Assembly: GCA_964575185.1 (NCBI GenBank)
Contig: CAZNPW010000026.1
Location: forward strand, 1 to 40,211
From: CAZNPW01 sp964575185
GTDB taxonomy: Bacteria; Pseudomonadota; Alphaproteobacteria; Rhodobacterales; Rhodobacteraceae
DNA length: 40,211 nucleotides
Direction of reading: 5' to 3'
The notes under the pieces are model-generated. The model did not search any database. It worked only from the letters and a program-made list of their open reading frames with translations, and had not been told where the DNA came from. Each line of letters begins with the position of its first letter. Within the stretch, counting starts at the first letter, position 1. The position numbers were made by a program, and so were the translations under genes. Of the stretch, positions 7,921 to 16,993 are shown piece by piece.

Positions 7921-10686
7921 TCAGACCTCGCTCGGCATCAGGACGAAGAGACCGATGACGTCAGGCGGCAGGACAGCCTCCACCGTTACTCGCGAAGCCG
8001 ATCCGGCGGCAGCGCGCAGGCGGGCATGATCCTGCATGAGTTCCTCGGCGCGCGATCTGACGAACTCGGCCAAGGGGCCATCGAGCAGCCCGGGCAGATC
8101 CTCCTTGGCCTTGGCGATGAAGCGATCGCGGGCCGATGGCGCGAGGTCGGCGTCAGCGGGCGTGCTCAGAAGTTCGCGGGCCGCTTCGCCAGCAGCGACG
8201 ATCCGACCACCCTGAATCGCTACAAGGGCGGCCTCCTCGGCGAGGAGCAGGCGCTCCTTTCGTGCATGGACGGTCAGCTTGAACCGGATCCGAAGGAGCG
8301 CCAGCCGAGTCATATGCTGGACGGCTGAAGTGGGCCAGGCGCCAACCCGGCCGATCCCGAGACCGGACAGTGCCTCTGGATCCAGCGAAGCCTCGACCAG
8401 CGCCTCTGCAAGGGTCGCGGTCAGGGGATGTGTCCTGGTGAGCAGCTCAGTCCCCGATGGCGCGGGTTCAGTCATGGCAAGACGGACCGAGCCTGTCAGG
8501 TTGCGCTGGGCGAGACGTTCTTTCAGGCCCGCCTCCAGCGCATGGACATGGGCGATCAGAAGCGTCTTGCGCGGCTCCAGCGGCACACCGAAACGCGACA
8601 TTGCCCGTTCGATGAATAGCTTGGCATCCTCTGGCGATCCCAGAAGGGTGCGGACTTTCTCCCATTCCGGGGCAACTTCTTGCGGCTTCATCGCATTCTG
8701 GGCGAAGCGCGCGCGGGATTTCTTTTCGTTCTCGGAGGCATCACGCCAGCGCGCCTCCATCGCACGGGTGCCGTCTTCAAGGCGCAAGTCGAAGGCCAAC
8801 TGCTGGGATTTTCCCTGCCGCAGCATGACGGCTGCCATCAGGGCATCCGTGACCGGCCCACGCTCGTCTGGCAAAGGCACGGTGATCCCAGTCGCCTTGC
8901 GAATTTCTTCCGCCTTGCGCAGAACGACATCCAGCACGGCGCCGTCGATGGCGCTGTCTGGTCAGAACATCATGATTGATCGGACGAGTTCGGCTGGCTG
9001 GCCGAAGCGATCAACCCGCCCCTCGCGCTGCTGATGCCGAGTGGGGTTCCACGAGAGATCGTAATGAATGACGGTGTCGAACAACTGCTGGAGGTTGATC
9101 CCCTCGGACAAGCAGTCGGTGGCCACGAGGATGCGCTGGACGTCCTTCTCGTCGTCGGCTGAGGCCATTTCGGCCACGCGGTCACGGCGCTCGTCGGGCG
9201 TCAGAACACCCGTCACCGCTTCGACGACCAGCTTGGGAAATGCCTTCCGCAGGCCATCCCGAACGTGCTCGGCCGTGGCCAGAAAGCGGCAGAACACGAC
9301 GGGATTCGCGCCCTTCTTGATCAGTGGCGTGAGTGCATCGATCAAAGCTGTTAGCTTCGGGTCCGGCTTGTGGATCAGCACTTCGGCGTGGGCGACCAAA
9401 GCCTGAAGGGCCGGATCCGTGTCAAAGCCGGTCCCGGGCTCAATATCCACCGCGTCTTCGTCGTCGGAATCCTCATCATAGATCTGCGGCTCAAGCCTGT
9501 CGCTTTCGTTCGACATCCGGTTGCGTAGAGCGCTGAGGGCGGCGGCCGGGGACGAGCCGACACAGCGCATCAAGGCGAGAGTACCCCAGAAGGCCAGACG
9601 CCGTTCCCGAAGCCCGGATCCTGCGCGCGAGACGACGCCGAAGCAGTAATCGAGCACAGCGTCCTGAAAATCGAGATGTGGCTGCGACAACCGATAAGGG
9701 GACTCGGTGGTTTCATGCTTCGGGAAAGCACGGTTCTCGTCCCAATCCCCGGAAACGAGATCGATCCTTTGGCGCTGCACGAAATGTCGCGCCAGTCGTT
9801 CCCTGTAGCGGGGGTCGTCAAAGTTCATAGTGCCGAAGGACGGGTCGATCAGTGAAAGAAGGCGTCCGAACGCATCTTCGTCGCCCGAATGGGGCGTTGC
9901 CGTAAGAAAGATCATCCTGCGCTCCGGATCGCGGGCAAGGCCTGCGAGCAGCTCAAACCGTTGCTGCTTGCCCTTCTGCGTGCCTACCGAGGCATGGGCT
10001 TCGTCCACGATCACGAAATCGGGGCAAGCACGAGCGAACCCTTCACGTCGCTTTTCCGCCTTGATGTAGTCAAGGCTGACAACGGTATAGGGGTAGGAAT
10101 CGAACAACGTCTGCGCCAGCGGAAGACCGCGTTCAAGCCGCGCGGCACTGCCTGATGTCACGGCGACCGCGTCGATCCCGAACCGCTGCTTCAGTTCCCC
10201 GACCCATTGCTCGACGAGGTGCGGTGGGCAAAGCACCGAGAAACGATCGACTTCGCCGCGGTCCATCAATTCGCGCAGGATCAGGCCCGCCTCGATCGTC
10301 TTCCCGATTCCGACATCGTCGGCGATCAGGAGGCGGGGCACCTGCAGGCGAAGCGCCATCAGCAAGGGGACGAGTTGATAGGTCCGGGGTTCGAAGGCAA
10401 GTTGCGCGGCTGAACGGAAAGGGCCTGCTCCCCGTCGAAGGGTCAGCCGCATCGCGTCCGCAAGAAGCGCTGCCTTCGCCTGGACAGTCGGCACTGCATC
10501 GGCGGGCAAGTCGAAACGTGCCGCGGCAACAGGCTGGGTCTCGAGCGAGGGGTCAAGGATGACCCTGTCACTCTCGCTGCCGGAAAGGGGGCGTAGCGCC
10601 AGAATGCCCTCGCGCGGGGACGGCAATGCCACCCATTCCCGCCCGCGGGCGCGCACCAGTTCTCCGGGAGCAAAGTTTACGGTCAT
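7921..10686 (-). pseudogene. SNF2-type helicase (DrmD-like), interrupted by an in-frame TGA
   Basis: From ATG 10686 the frame encodes an SNF2/HepA-like ATPase: Walker A DDVGIGKTIE (about 123-132), DEAH (228-231), TATPHSG (262-268), an acidic insert (DEDSDDEDAVD) and motif VI QQREGRVDRFGQ near residue 550. It stops at TGA 8962-8964 after 574 codons. The same frame continues without a shift to 7921 with the expected continuation (PDSAIDGA, then VLDVVLRKAEEIRKATG). Read through, it spans 921 codons, close to the usual DrmD/SNF2 length. The stop replaces what should be GGA (Gly), so one base change explains it. The stop is followed by C, a leaky context. The second half could start at GTG 8937 but has no clear ribosome binding site. 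It sits 4 bases after the large helicase gene and 2 before the methylase. Either a fresh pseudogene, a readthrough product or a base error. Confidence 0.85.
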
Positions 10687-10690
10687 CAGG

Positions 10691-13600
10691 TCAATCCTTG
10701 AACATCGAAATCAACGCGTCGGGCACGCCGACCGCGCAAGTCTCGGGCAATTCGAAAAGGGTCCAGCCCTTGGTGTCAGCGATCTCTCGCGCAGGTGCAG
10801 ACAGGGAACTGGTGCAGGCGGCGATGAAATAGTTGCGCCAGACAAAACGCATTTCCTGGTCGGCAAAGCTGACGGAAGCGCCATCCGGGGCCGGGATGCC
10901 CGCATCCTTGAAAGCTACATCCCACGCCTCGATGGTGTCGCGGCGCGATGAACCGGAAGCCAGTACGATCTCACCCCGAGCCAGATCGATCAGCATCTGT
11001 TTTGCCTCGGCGCTGGCGCGGTCGATCAGCTCGTGGTCTGGTTGGTTGAAGTAGGACAACAGGCAGCGATAGCAGCCTCGGACACAGGCCCCACTGTCGC
11101 GGTCAACCAGAAGCGACGCATCCCCCGCCGCGATGGCGTCATCGACCTTGTCGAAGTGCATGAGGGAAAGAGCTTCCCTCGCGACATTGCCCAAGGCGTG
11201 GGCGTCTTCAACGAGGCGATTCAGCACACCGGCACCGCCCTCGGTCGCCTCATAAGCGAGGATCGAGCGCCGGTTGTCCCGGGCAGGCAATGGCTCGCCT
11301 AGGATCTCGCCCTCTTCAAGCTGATAGGTGACCGCGATCCCACGCAAGAGCGCATGCTCTACAGTCGCAATGGTTTCCGGGGCGTAGGCATCCGGATCGA
11401 GGAAGCGGAGCAGCAGCGCGTTCTTGCGATCGCGCACGATCGGCACGATGCGGACCGGTCGCACGACATCGGGCGGCACATCGACGTCCGGTTCCTCGTC
11501 TTCCGACTTTGCCCAGTAGCCGCTTCGCGGGTCGATGTTGAAGCCGAAGACGGTCTGGTTCTTGCGCCGTTTCAGGCCCTTGTTGATGCGGCTGATCTCG
11601 GCGCTGTTGGTATACTGGAGGGCGAGGATGGATGTTTCGCCGCATCGGAAATCAGCCTCCATCACCTGAAGCCGCCCATCCTTTCGGGGCCAGGAGAACA
11701 CGGTCTGGATATCGAAGCCCTGGCGAACGCGTTCCTCGTCATTCGCGGTGATCCGGTCCGCCGGAGCGGCCTCGACATTGTCGATCCGGAGCGTCCGCTG
11801 CACCGGCACTTCGCCCGCCATGGGTGAGTTGCAGGCGTGGCAGCGTTCGACTTCACCTTCGTGGCAGGCGCCGCAGTTGGAGCAGATGAAGATGTCCTTG
11901 GTGGCCAGTTCCGAGCCATCGCCGGTGCGGACCTCGGGCGGCAGCTTGGCCTTCATCACCCGGTAAGCCCGGCCCTCGTGGTAGATCAGGCTGCGCGGCC
12001 CGAACTCGGAAATCGCGAGGAACCTTGCGCGTTGCAGGAAGGAACCGGCTTTGCCCTCGCCGGGGACAAATGCGTAGAGCGGCAACCGCGGGAAGTTGTA
12101 GCCCGGCAGGAAACCTTCGGTCGCAAGGTATCTGTAGGAATAGAAATCGGACCCATTGGTGGCCTTGCCCTGTTCGAGGATGGCGATCTGGTCGCTTGCC
12201 TGCATCTGAGCGGCCTTGATCTTGCGCCGGTCCACACCGGAGAGGCCCGTGATTTCGGACCGGCTATTTGCTTCCATCAGCTGGGTGCGGGCAGAATTGT
12301 AGAGCTCGCGCCAGCGATCAAACGCACGGTCGAACTCTTGCGGCGCGCCCATCGCGACCTCGAGGATGAAATCATCCTCGTCGCCCATCCAGGCGGGTTT
12401 CTTGCCGTCGATTGAGGCAAGTATCTGATCCAGCACCCGCTTCATCGGCGCGCGCGCAGCGGTCACGAGGCTTGGCCGGTTGATGGCCTCGATCACTTCC
12501 TGCTTCAGCGGGTATTTCGCCTCCTTCAGGTCAAGTAGCTCAGGGATGTCCGGCGAAAGCGCCAGTTTGGCCTCGGCCAGCCAAACGGCGTGCAGGTGCG
12601 AGCGAACCAGTTCTTCATTGGTGATGTCGAGCGCAGGCGGCCGGACGACGCCCGCGACCATGTCATTCCGGCGCTCGAAGAAATACTGATCGTGCGGGGA
12701 TTGCGCGGCGCAATAGGTCACGATGACCGCCGCCTGTCCGGATCGACCGGCCCGACCTGCGCGTTGCGCATAGTTGGCAGGCGTCGGCGGCACGTTGCGC
12801 AGATAGACGGCATTCAGCGCGGAAATATCGACGCCGAGCTCCATCGTTGGCGAGCAGAAGAGCGCAGGCAGGAACTGATCGGACTCTCCGGACGCCTTGA
12901 TCTCGGCCACGTTCTCCTTGAGCTTCGCACGATCGTCATCTTCGAACCGGAACCGCCACTCCCGCCACTCGCGTTGCTTTTGCGAAACCTGAGCGGTATG
13001 TTCACGTCCCTCGAGGCCCCAATAGGTGCTGCGGCCCTTTTTCAGGTCGGTCGCAATGGCGTTGTAGAGATCGTGGAAATAGCGGTTGCCCTGCGCCTGT
13101 CCGGTTCGAACCGCCTGGCCAGGGACAATACGAACAGCCGAGGGCGACAACCGCCACCCGAGCAGATCAGCCTCGATTTCCACAAGCGAAACCAGACCTT
13201 CGCGTGCCATCAGTTCAAGTAGGCCGGTCATCACGACCAGGTATTCGTCCCTGTTCAGCTTCGTTCCGATCATGCTCCTGCGGTTGATCGACCGTCCGAT
13301 CCGGGAGTTGTGCCCGGCGCGGATGATGGTCTGCTCTTCACGCAGCCCGACGCGATCCTTACCGGGCGCCTGCAGGAACAGGGTCGACCTGCTTCGGGGC
13401 GTTTCCTTCTGATCGATTGCCCAGGGGGCCCGCAGCAGGTTACGCGACTTTTGTCCGACCGTGTCGAGGACGGTCAGATCAAGGGCCTCGGTGCTGACGG
13501 CCAGACCTTCCAGCAACGCGCCAAGGATTTCCTTGAGCAGCTTCTTGCACGCCTGCGCGTCAAGGTCACCAAGTGCGGGATGCACCGCCATCAAGGCCTC

Positions 13601-15862
13601 GCGATCCTGCGCGATGTCGTCGAGCCCGATGAATTCGACGTCGACCAGCTTCAGGACCGACAGGCTCGGATTGGTGTAGCGCCAGCCCCGCCGCAGGTCC
13701 GTCCAGACCCGATGGGCCAGTACCTTGGCAAGTGAACGTTGGGCATCCTCACGCACCACGGCGCCAGCTTCGGGGTCCAGCATCCAGTGGATGCGGGCTT
13801 CCTTGTTCGATGCTGTGAAGCCGAGTGCTTTCACCACGCGCAGGCCGAACTCATCCTCGGCAATGCCGTCCGAGCCTGCGTCGATGACAGCACGCAGGAT
13901 GGCGCCACGCAACAAGCTGACAAACAGGTAGTCGTTGAAATGTCCTGCCTGAAGGGCGGCGTCCTGGCGGTTGTCCGTAAAACCGAGCAGCTTCCGCTTC
14001 TCGGCGGGAACCCCGCTGGCATCGCCGTTCATCCATTCAAGGGCGGTCGACACGAGGTGGGTGGTCGCCGAGCTTCGGCCTTCACCCGAAAGGCCTGCGA
14101 GCTTGCTGCGCTCCCGCATGCTCGGGTGGGGTTGATCGAGGCAGCAGGGACAGAACCCGAACTTGCCTGGGATGAACCAGAAACTGACCCCGTCCGGACT
14201 GTAGCGTCCATCGGGTCGCACCGTGACCTGCTCCGGCAGTCGGCCCTTCCGGTTGGCGCGCAGGCGTTCGACGCCATTGCGCTCTTCGCGCCAATCTTCC
14301 GGATAGGTCTCTACCTCGCCGGTGAAAGCGTAGTCCGGGTCAGTTCCGCCAACGGGTGTCAGATAGCCCGCGATATCGCCATCCGGGTCTTGGATGGGGG
14401 TGTCGTCGATGTTTCTGGGCAGAAAACGCAGCCCGTCGGCATCCTCTGATTTCGTGACGACATGGACTTCGTGACCGCACTCGCGGCAGAACCGCGTCGG
14501 ATAGAGGCGATGGCCGGGGGCATCGGGATCCTCCAGCTGGCCTTCGAACAGAACCCGCCTCGGGCGACCGGTCAGCGTCGTGAAAATCTCTCCGGCACCG
14601 GAAATGAAGCGGTGCAGTTTGAATGCGAGGAACGCGCCGGACCCTGCGCCGCCGCGCTCCGTTTCCGGTAGGCTGACGCGGGTCAGGAATTGCTCGAAGC
14701 CGGTTCGGCATGCCTCCTTGTCGAGGCCGCTGTCCTGCGCAAGCTGTTCTACAGCATCGTCGAAGGGGACAGGCTTCTTGCGCTTCAGTTCCTGGCCGTC
14801 ATCAAGCCCGATCGCCAGCTCGGCCCAAACAGCGAGGGGATGGCGCCGAAGCGCCTCATCCGTCAGTGTTTCCGGCAGGCCGCTTCCAAGGGCTGGCGCA
14901 AGCTGTGGCCGAACATCTTCCAGCTTCAGGCGGTCATCCGTCGCGCGCTGGAGGGACTCGTCGATGACGGCATCAGGGCCGATCGACGCCCCGAACAGGC
15001 GCGAGGCGACATCGGCCACTGCTTTCGCGCGACCGGCCTCTGATCCCTCGCTTGCCATGGTGGCCGATGTGCCGATGCAGATCGGCGCTTTGGCCGGTGC
15101 GCAGCGGTTCCGAAGACGGCGCACGAGGATCGCCACATCGGCGCCCTGGCGCCCGCGATAGGTATGCAATTCGTCGAGCACGATGAACTCGAGCCCGCTG
15201 GCATTGTCGATGACTTTGGTATCAAGCGCGTCCTGCCGTGTCAGGAGAAGTTCGGCCATCATAAAGTTCGTGAGCAGGATATCGGGCGGATTGTCAGCGA
15301 TCCGCTGGCGCTCTTCCTGGCTCTCCTGACCCGTGTAGCGTCGCACCACGGGCTTCAGCTCTTCCGGCAAGCCGGATTGGGAAATGAACTTATCGATTTC
15401 CTTGATCTGGCTGTTTGCCAGAGCGTTCATCGGGTAGACGATGATGGCACGCGTCTTGCGCGGCTGCCCGGCCTTGCGCGAACGAACGATGGCATCGACC
15501 ACAGGGACAAAGAAGCACAGGGATTTCCCTGAGCCTGTGCCGGTCGTCACGACAAAGCTTTGGCCCGCCCGCGCCTTGGCGATGGATTGCGCCTGATGAC
15601 GGTGAAACCGGATGGGCGTGGCGCCGATCCTGAAAATCCGGGCCGTTGCGTCGTCGATATCCCCCGATGCGACAAGGTCATCCACCGTGGGGCCCGACAG
15701 GAACCTGGGATTGAGCGAAAGAAGGGCGTCGGGCCAGAAGCGGCCGTCGTCATATTGGCGCGTGACTTCGGCGACGATGTCCGGTGCCCGGATGGTGCTG
15801 AACGACCGCGAGAAGCGCGCATAGGAGTCGATAAGGTTGTGATCGAATTCAAAAGCTTTCAT
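10691..15862 (-). CDS. Giant DEAD/H helicase with C-terminal DUF1998-type module (DrmA and DrmB parts on one chain)
   Basis: A 1723-residue protein. The helicase core shows Walker A TGTGSGKS (about 107-114), YPMNALA, motif II DELH (229-232) and motif III GTSAT (263-267). After a long insert containing Cys pairs (FCRECGHE; FGFCPCCLDQ), the second RecA half carries MELGVDI and motif VI QRAGRAGRSGQ. Further on are a zinc-ribbon-like cluster (CSNCGACHEGEVERCHAC, about 1327-1344) and the DUF1998 signature CVRGCYRCLLSYFNQPDH (about 1593). In DISARM the helicase (DrmA) and DUF1998 protein (DrmB) are separate; MrfA-type repair helicases have both on one chain. Here they are joined. A C-terminal tail of about 100 residues is unassigned. 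ATG 15862 lies 8 bases after the WYL gene, and the SNF2 gene starts 4 bases downstream. Predicted role: ATP-driven translocation on invading DNA. Confidence 0.85.
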   Translation of the reverse strand: MKAFEFDHNLIDSYARFSRSFSTIRAPDIVAEVTRQYDDGRFWPDALLSLNPRFLSGPTVDDLVASGDIDDATARIFRIGATPIRFHRHQAQSIAKARAGQSFVVTTGTGSGKSLCFFVPVVDAIVRSRKAGQPRKTRAIIVYPMNALANSQIKEIDKFISQSGLPEELKPVVRRYTGQESQEERQRIADNPPDILLTNFMMAELLLTRQDALDTKVIDNASGLEFIVLDELHTYRGRQGADVAILVRRLRNRCAPAKAPICIGTSATMASEGSEAGRAKAVADVASRLFGASIGPDAVIDESLQRATDDRLKLEDVRPQLAPALGSGLPETLTDEALRRHPLAVWAELAIGLDDGQELKRKKPVPFDDAVEQLAQDSGLDKEACRTGFEQFLTRVSLPETERGGAGSGAFLAFKLHRFISGAGEIFTTLTGRPRRVLFEGQLEDPDAPGHRLYPTRFCRECGHEVHVVTKSEDADGLRFLPRNIDDTPIQDPDGDIAGYLTPVGGTDPDYAFTGEVETYPEDWREERNGVERLRANRKGRLPEQVTVRPDGRYSPDGVSFWFIPGKFGFCPCCLDQPHPSMRERSKLAGLSGEGRSSATTHLVSTALEWMNGDASGVPAEKRKLLGFTDNRQDAALQAGHFNDYLFVSLLRGAILRAVIDAGSDGIAEDEFGLRVVKALGFTASNKEARIHWMLDPEAGAVVREDAQRSLAKVLAHRVWTDLRRGWRYTNPSLSVLKLVDVEFIGLDDIAQDREALMAVHPALGDLDAQACKKLLKEILGALLEGLAVSTEALDLTVLDTVGQKSRNLLRAPWAIDQKETPRSRSTLFLQAPGKDRVGLREEQTIIRAGHNSRIGRSINRRSMIGTKLNRDEYLVVMTGLLELMAREGLVSLVEIEADLLGWRLSPSAVRIVPGQAVRTGQAQGNRYFHDLYNAIATDLKKGRSTYWGLEGREHTAQVSQKQREWREWRFRFEDDDRAKLKENVAEIKASGESDQFLPALFCSPTMELGVDISALNAVYLRNVPPTPANYAQRAGRAGRSGQAAVIVTYCAAQSPHDQYFFERRNDMVAGVVRPPALDITNEELVRSHLHAVWLAEAKLALSPDIPELLDLKEAKYPLKQEVIEAINRPSLVTAARAPMKRVLDQILASIDGKKPAWMGDEDDFILEVAMGAPQEFDRAFDRWRELYNSARTQLMEANSRSEITGLSGVDRRKIKAAQMQASDQIAILEQGKATNGSDFYSYRYLATEGFLPGYNFPRLPLYAFVPGEGKAGSFLQRARFLAISEFGPRSLIYHEGRAYRVMKAKLPPEVRTGDGSELATKDIFICSNCGACHEGEVERCHACNSPMAGEVPVQRTLRIDNVEAAPADRITANDEERVRQGFDIQTVFSWPRKDGRLQVMEADFRCGETSILALQYTNSAEISRINKGLKRRKNQTVFGFNIDPRSGYWAKSEDEEPDVDVPPDVVRPVRIVPIVRDRKNALLLRFLDPDAYAPETIATVEHALLRGIAVTYQLEEGEILGEPLPARDNRRSILAYEATEGGAGVLNRLVEDAHALGNVAREALSLMHFDKVDDAIAAGDASLLVDRDSGACVRGCYRCLLSYFNQPDHELIDRASAEAKQMLIDLARGEIVLASGSSRRDTIEAWDVAFKDAGIPAPDGASVSFADQEMRFVWRNYFIAACTSSLSAPAREIADTKGWTLFELPETCAVGVPDALISMFKD

Positions 15863-15870
15863 GGAAAATC

Positions 15871-16749
15871 CTACTGCCCCCCTGCCTGACCCTGGCGGCC
15901 GAGGATCGCGTCACGGTTCAAAAGCACTATCTGCTGGTCATGAGGCTTCCGGGCGACAGGATCTGTATCGAGCCCAAGTCGCCGAAGCGCATAGTAGAGC
16001 AACGCCCGACGGACCCTGATCTCCGCCTTGCCGCCCTGCATGCCATAGTCGAGCGCGATCACCTTGGCTTGCGTATCGGACAAGGCAGGATGGGGGCCGA
16101 TTTCCAGCGTTGCGAAGGTGTGCCAGTCCACGTCGTTCTCGGCCAGAACGTCGGACGCGCGCGATCCGCGGATGTCGAGGATCCGCGACAGCAGGAAATC
16201 CTTGAACACCTCGTCAGTGAGGCAGAACGCGCGGGCGTGCCAGCGGAAGCCGTCGAAGGCGATGGCATGTGGTGCGATCCAGCGCCAGCGAGGCCCCGGG
16301 TTGGAGAGGGACTGATACTGCACCTCGATCGCCTCAGATCGGCGGATCGCATCGACCACGGACCGAAGGGTTGCAGGATCGACGCCTCGCGCCGGGGTGG
16401 GAGCGTGATCGTAGTCGGGCAGGCCAGCGATCCAGCATTCATCCTGATCGAGGATGCCGTCAGCGACCGACCGCAGCTGGGCCAGGTATCGAGCGGCATC
16501 GAGTTTGTCGAACACCGGTCTGAAGGCTGGTTGGCGCACATAGGTCCGCAGGCTGCGATCGTAGTCCATGTTGTTGGGCGCGAGGCCGATGTAGCGGCTC
16601 AGGTCGGATGACGCCTGGTTCACCGACAGGCCGAACTGCTCCATCACATCGCTACGGTTCACATGCCCCTCCCAGAACAGGCGGAACTCGATGAACTCGA
16701 GCCTCTGCTCGACCCCCCAACGAAGCTCCGACCTGTCGTTGCTCACCAC
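15871..16749 (-). CDS. WYL-domain transcriptional regulator, BrxR/CapW type
   Basis: A 292-residue protein with the layout of the BrxR/CapW regulators of phage-defence loci. The N-terminal winged helix-turn-helix (residues about 10-65) includes QRLEFIEFRLFWEGHVNRSDVMEQFGLS in pieces, followed by QASSDLSRYIGLAPNNMDYDRS. A middle WYL domain (about 120-205) carries RRSEAIEVQYQS and RWHARAFCL. The C-terminal domain (about 215-285) is the dimerisation region seen in this family. GTG 16749 or the adjacent GTG 16746 can be the start; a GGGAG sequence just upstream suits the second. It is the first gene of the defence operon, and a perfect inverted repeat lies 22-40 bases upstream. Family members repress their own operon and respond to a ligand through the WYL pocket, so it is likely the autorepressor of this system. 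Confidence 0.85.
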   Translation of the reverse strand: MVSNDRSELRWGVEQRLEFIEFRLFWEGHVNRSDVMEQFGLSVNQASSDLSRYIGLAPNNMDYDRSLRTYVRQPAFRPVFDKLDAARYLAQLRSVADGILDQDECWIAGLPDYDHAPTPARGVDPATLRSVVDAIRRSEAIEVQYQSLSNPGPRWRWIAPHAIAFDGFRWHARAFCLTDEVFKDFLLSRILDIRGSRASDVLAENDVDWHTFATLEIGPHPALSDTQAKVIALDYGMQGGKAEIRVRRALLYYALRRLGLDTDPVARKPHDQQIVLLNRDAILGRQGQAGGQ

Positions 16750-16770
16750 GCTCTCCCGTCATCGGTCGAT

Positions 16771-16789
16771 GCGCATGGAAATCATGCGC
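16771..16789 (-). promoter_or_regulatory. Candidate operator of the WYL regulator
   Basis: A perfect 7-bp inverted repeat, GCGCATG (16771-16777) and CATGCGC (16783-16789), separated by GAAAT. It lies 22-40 bases upstream of the first start codon of the WYL regulator, where a repressor would block the operon promoter. BrxR-type dimers are known to bind inverted repeats in their own promoter. No clear -10/-35 pair could be fixed around it. The binding assignment is inference. Confidence 0.45.
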
Positions 16790-16993
16790 GCCCAATTTCT
16801 GGGCTTTCTGAGACCGTAGCCGCGGCAGTCGTCGGTATCAATCAAAATGGTGGGTGTTCGCGCGAAGTAATCCTAGGGATTGCAGTGCCTTCCGTGCTGA
16901 AGGCGACTCACGTTGTGGCTCGCTGTGCCAGATCCGAAACTGGACTTGAGATTGCCAGTCGGTCGAATTCAATAGGCCGCCGGTTCGGAGATC

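Noticed and set aside
4661..8029. 1122-codon open frame on the plus strand opposite the methyltransferase
   Set aside because: It is antisense to a gene with clear SAM and NPPW motifs, its translation is low-complexity Gly/Ala/Arg, and long antisense frames are expected in GC-rich DNA.
8962..8964. Selenocysteine codon in the SNF2 helicase
   Set aside because: The family has Gly, not Cys, at this place, and no SECIS-like hairpin is evident just after the TGA.
1..16993. Second copy of the dusA attachment sequence marking the left end of the island
   Set aside because: I looked for the GATGGACTGG core and did not see it; the end must lie outside the window.
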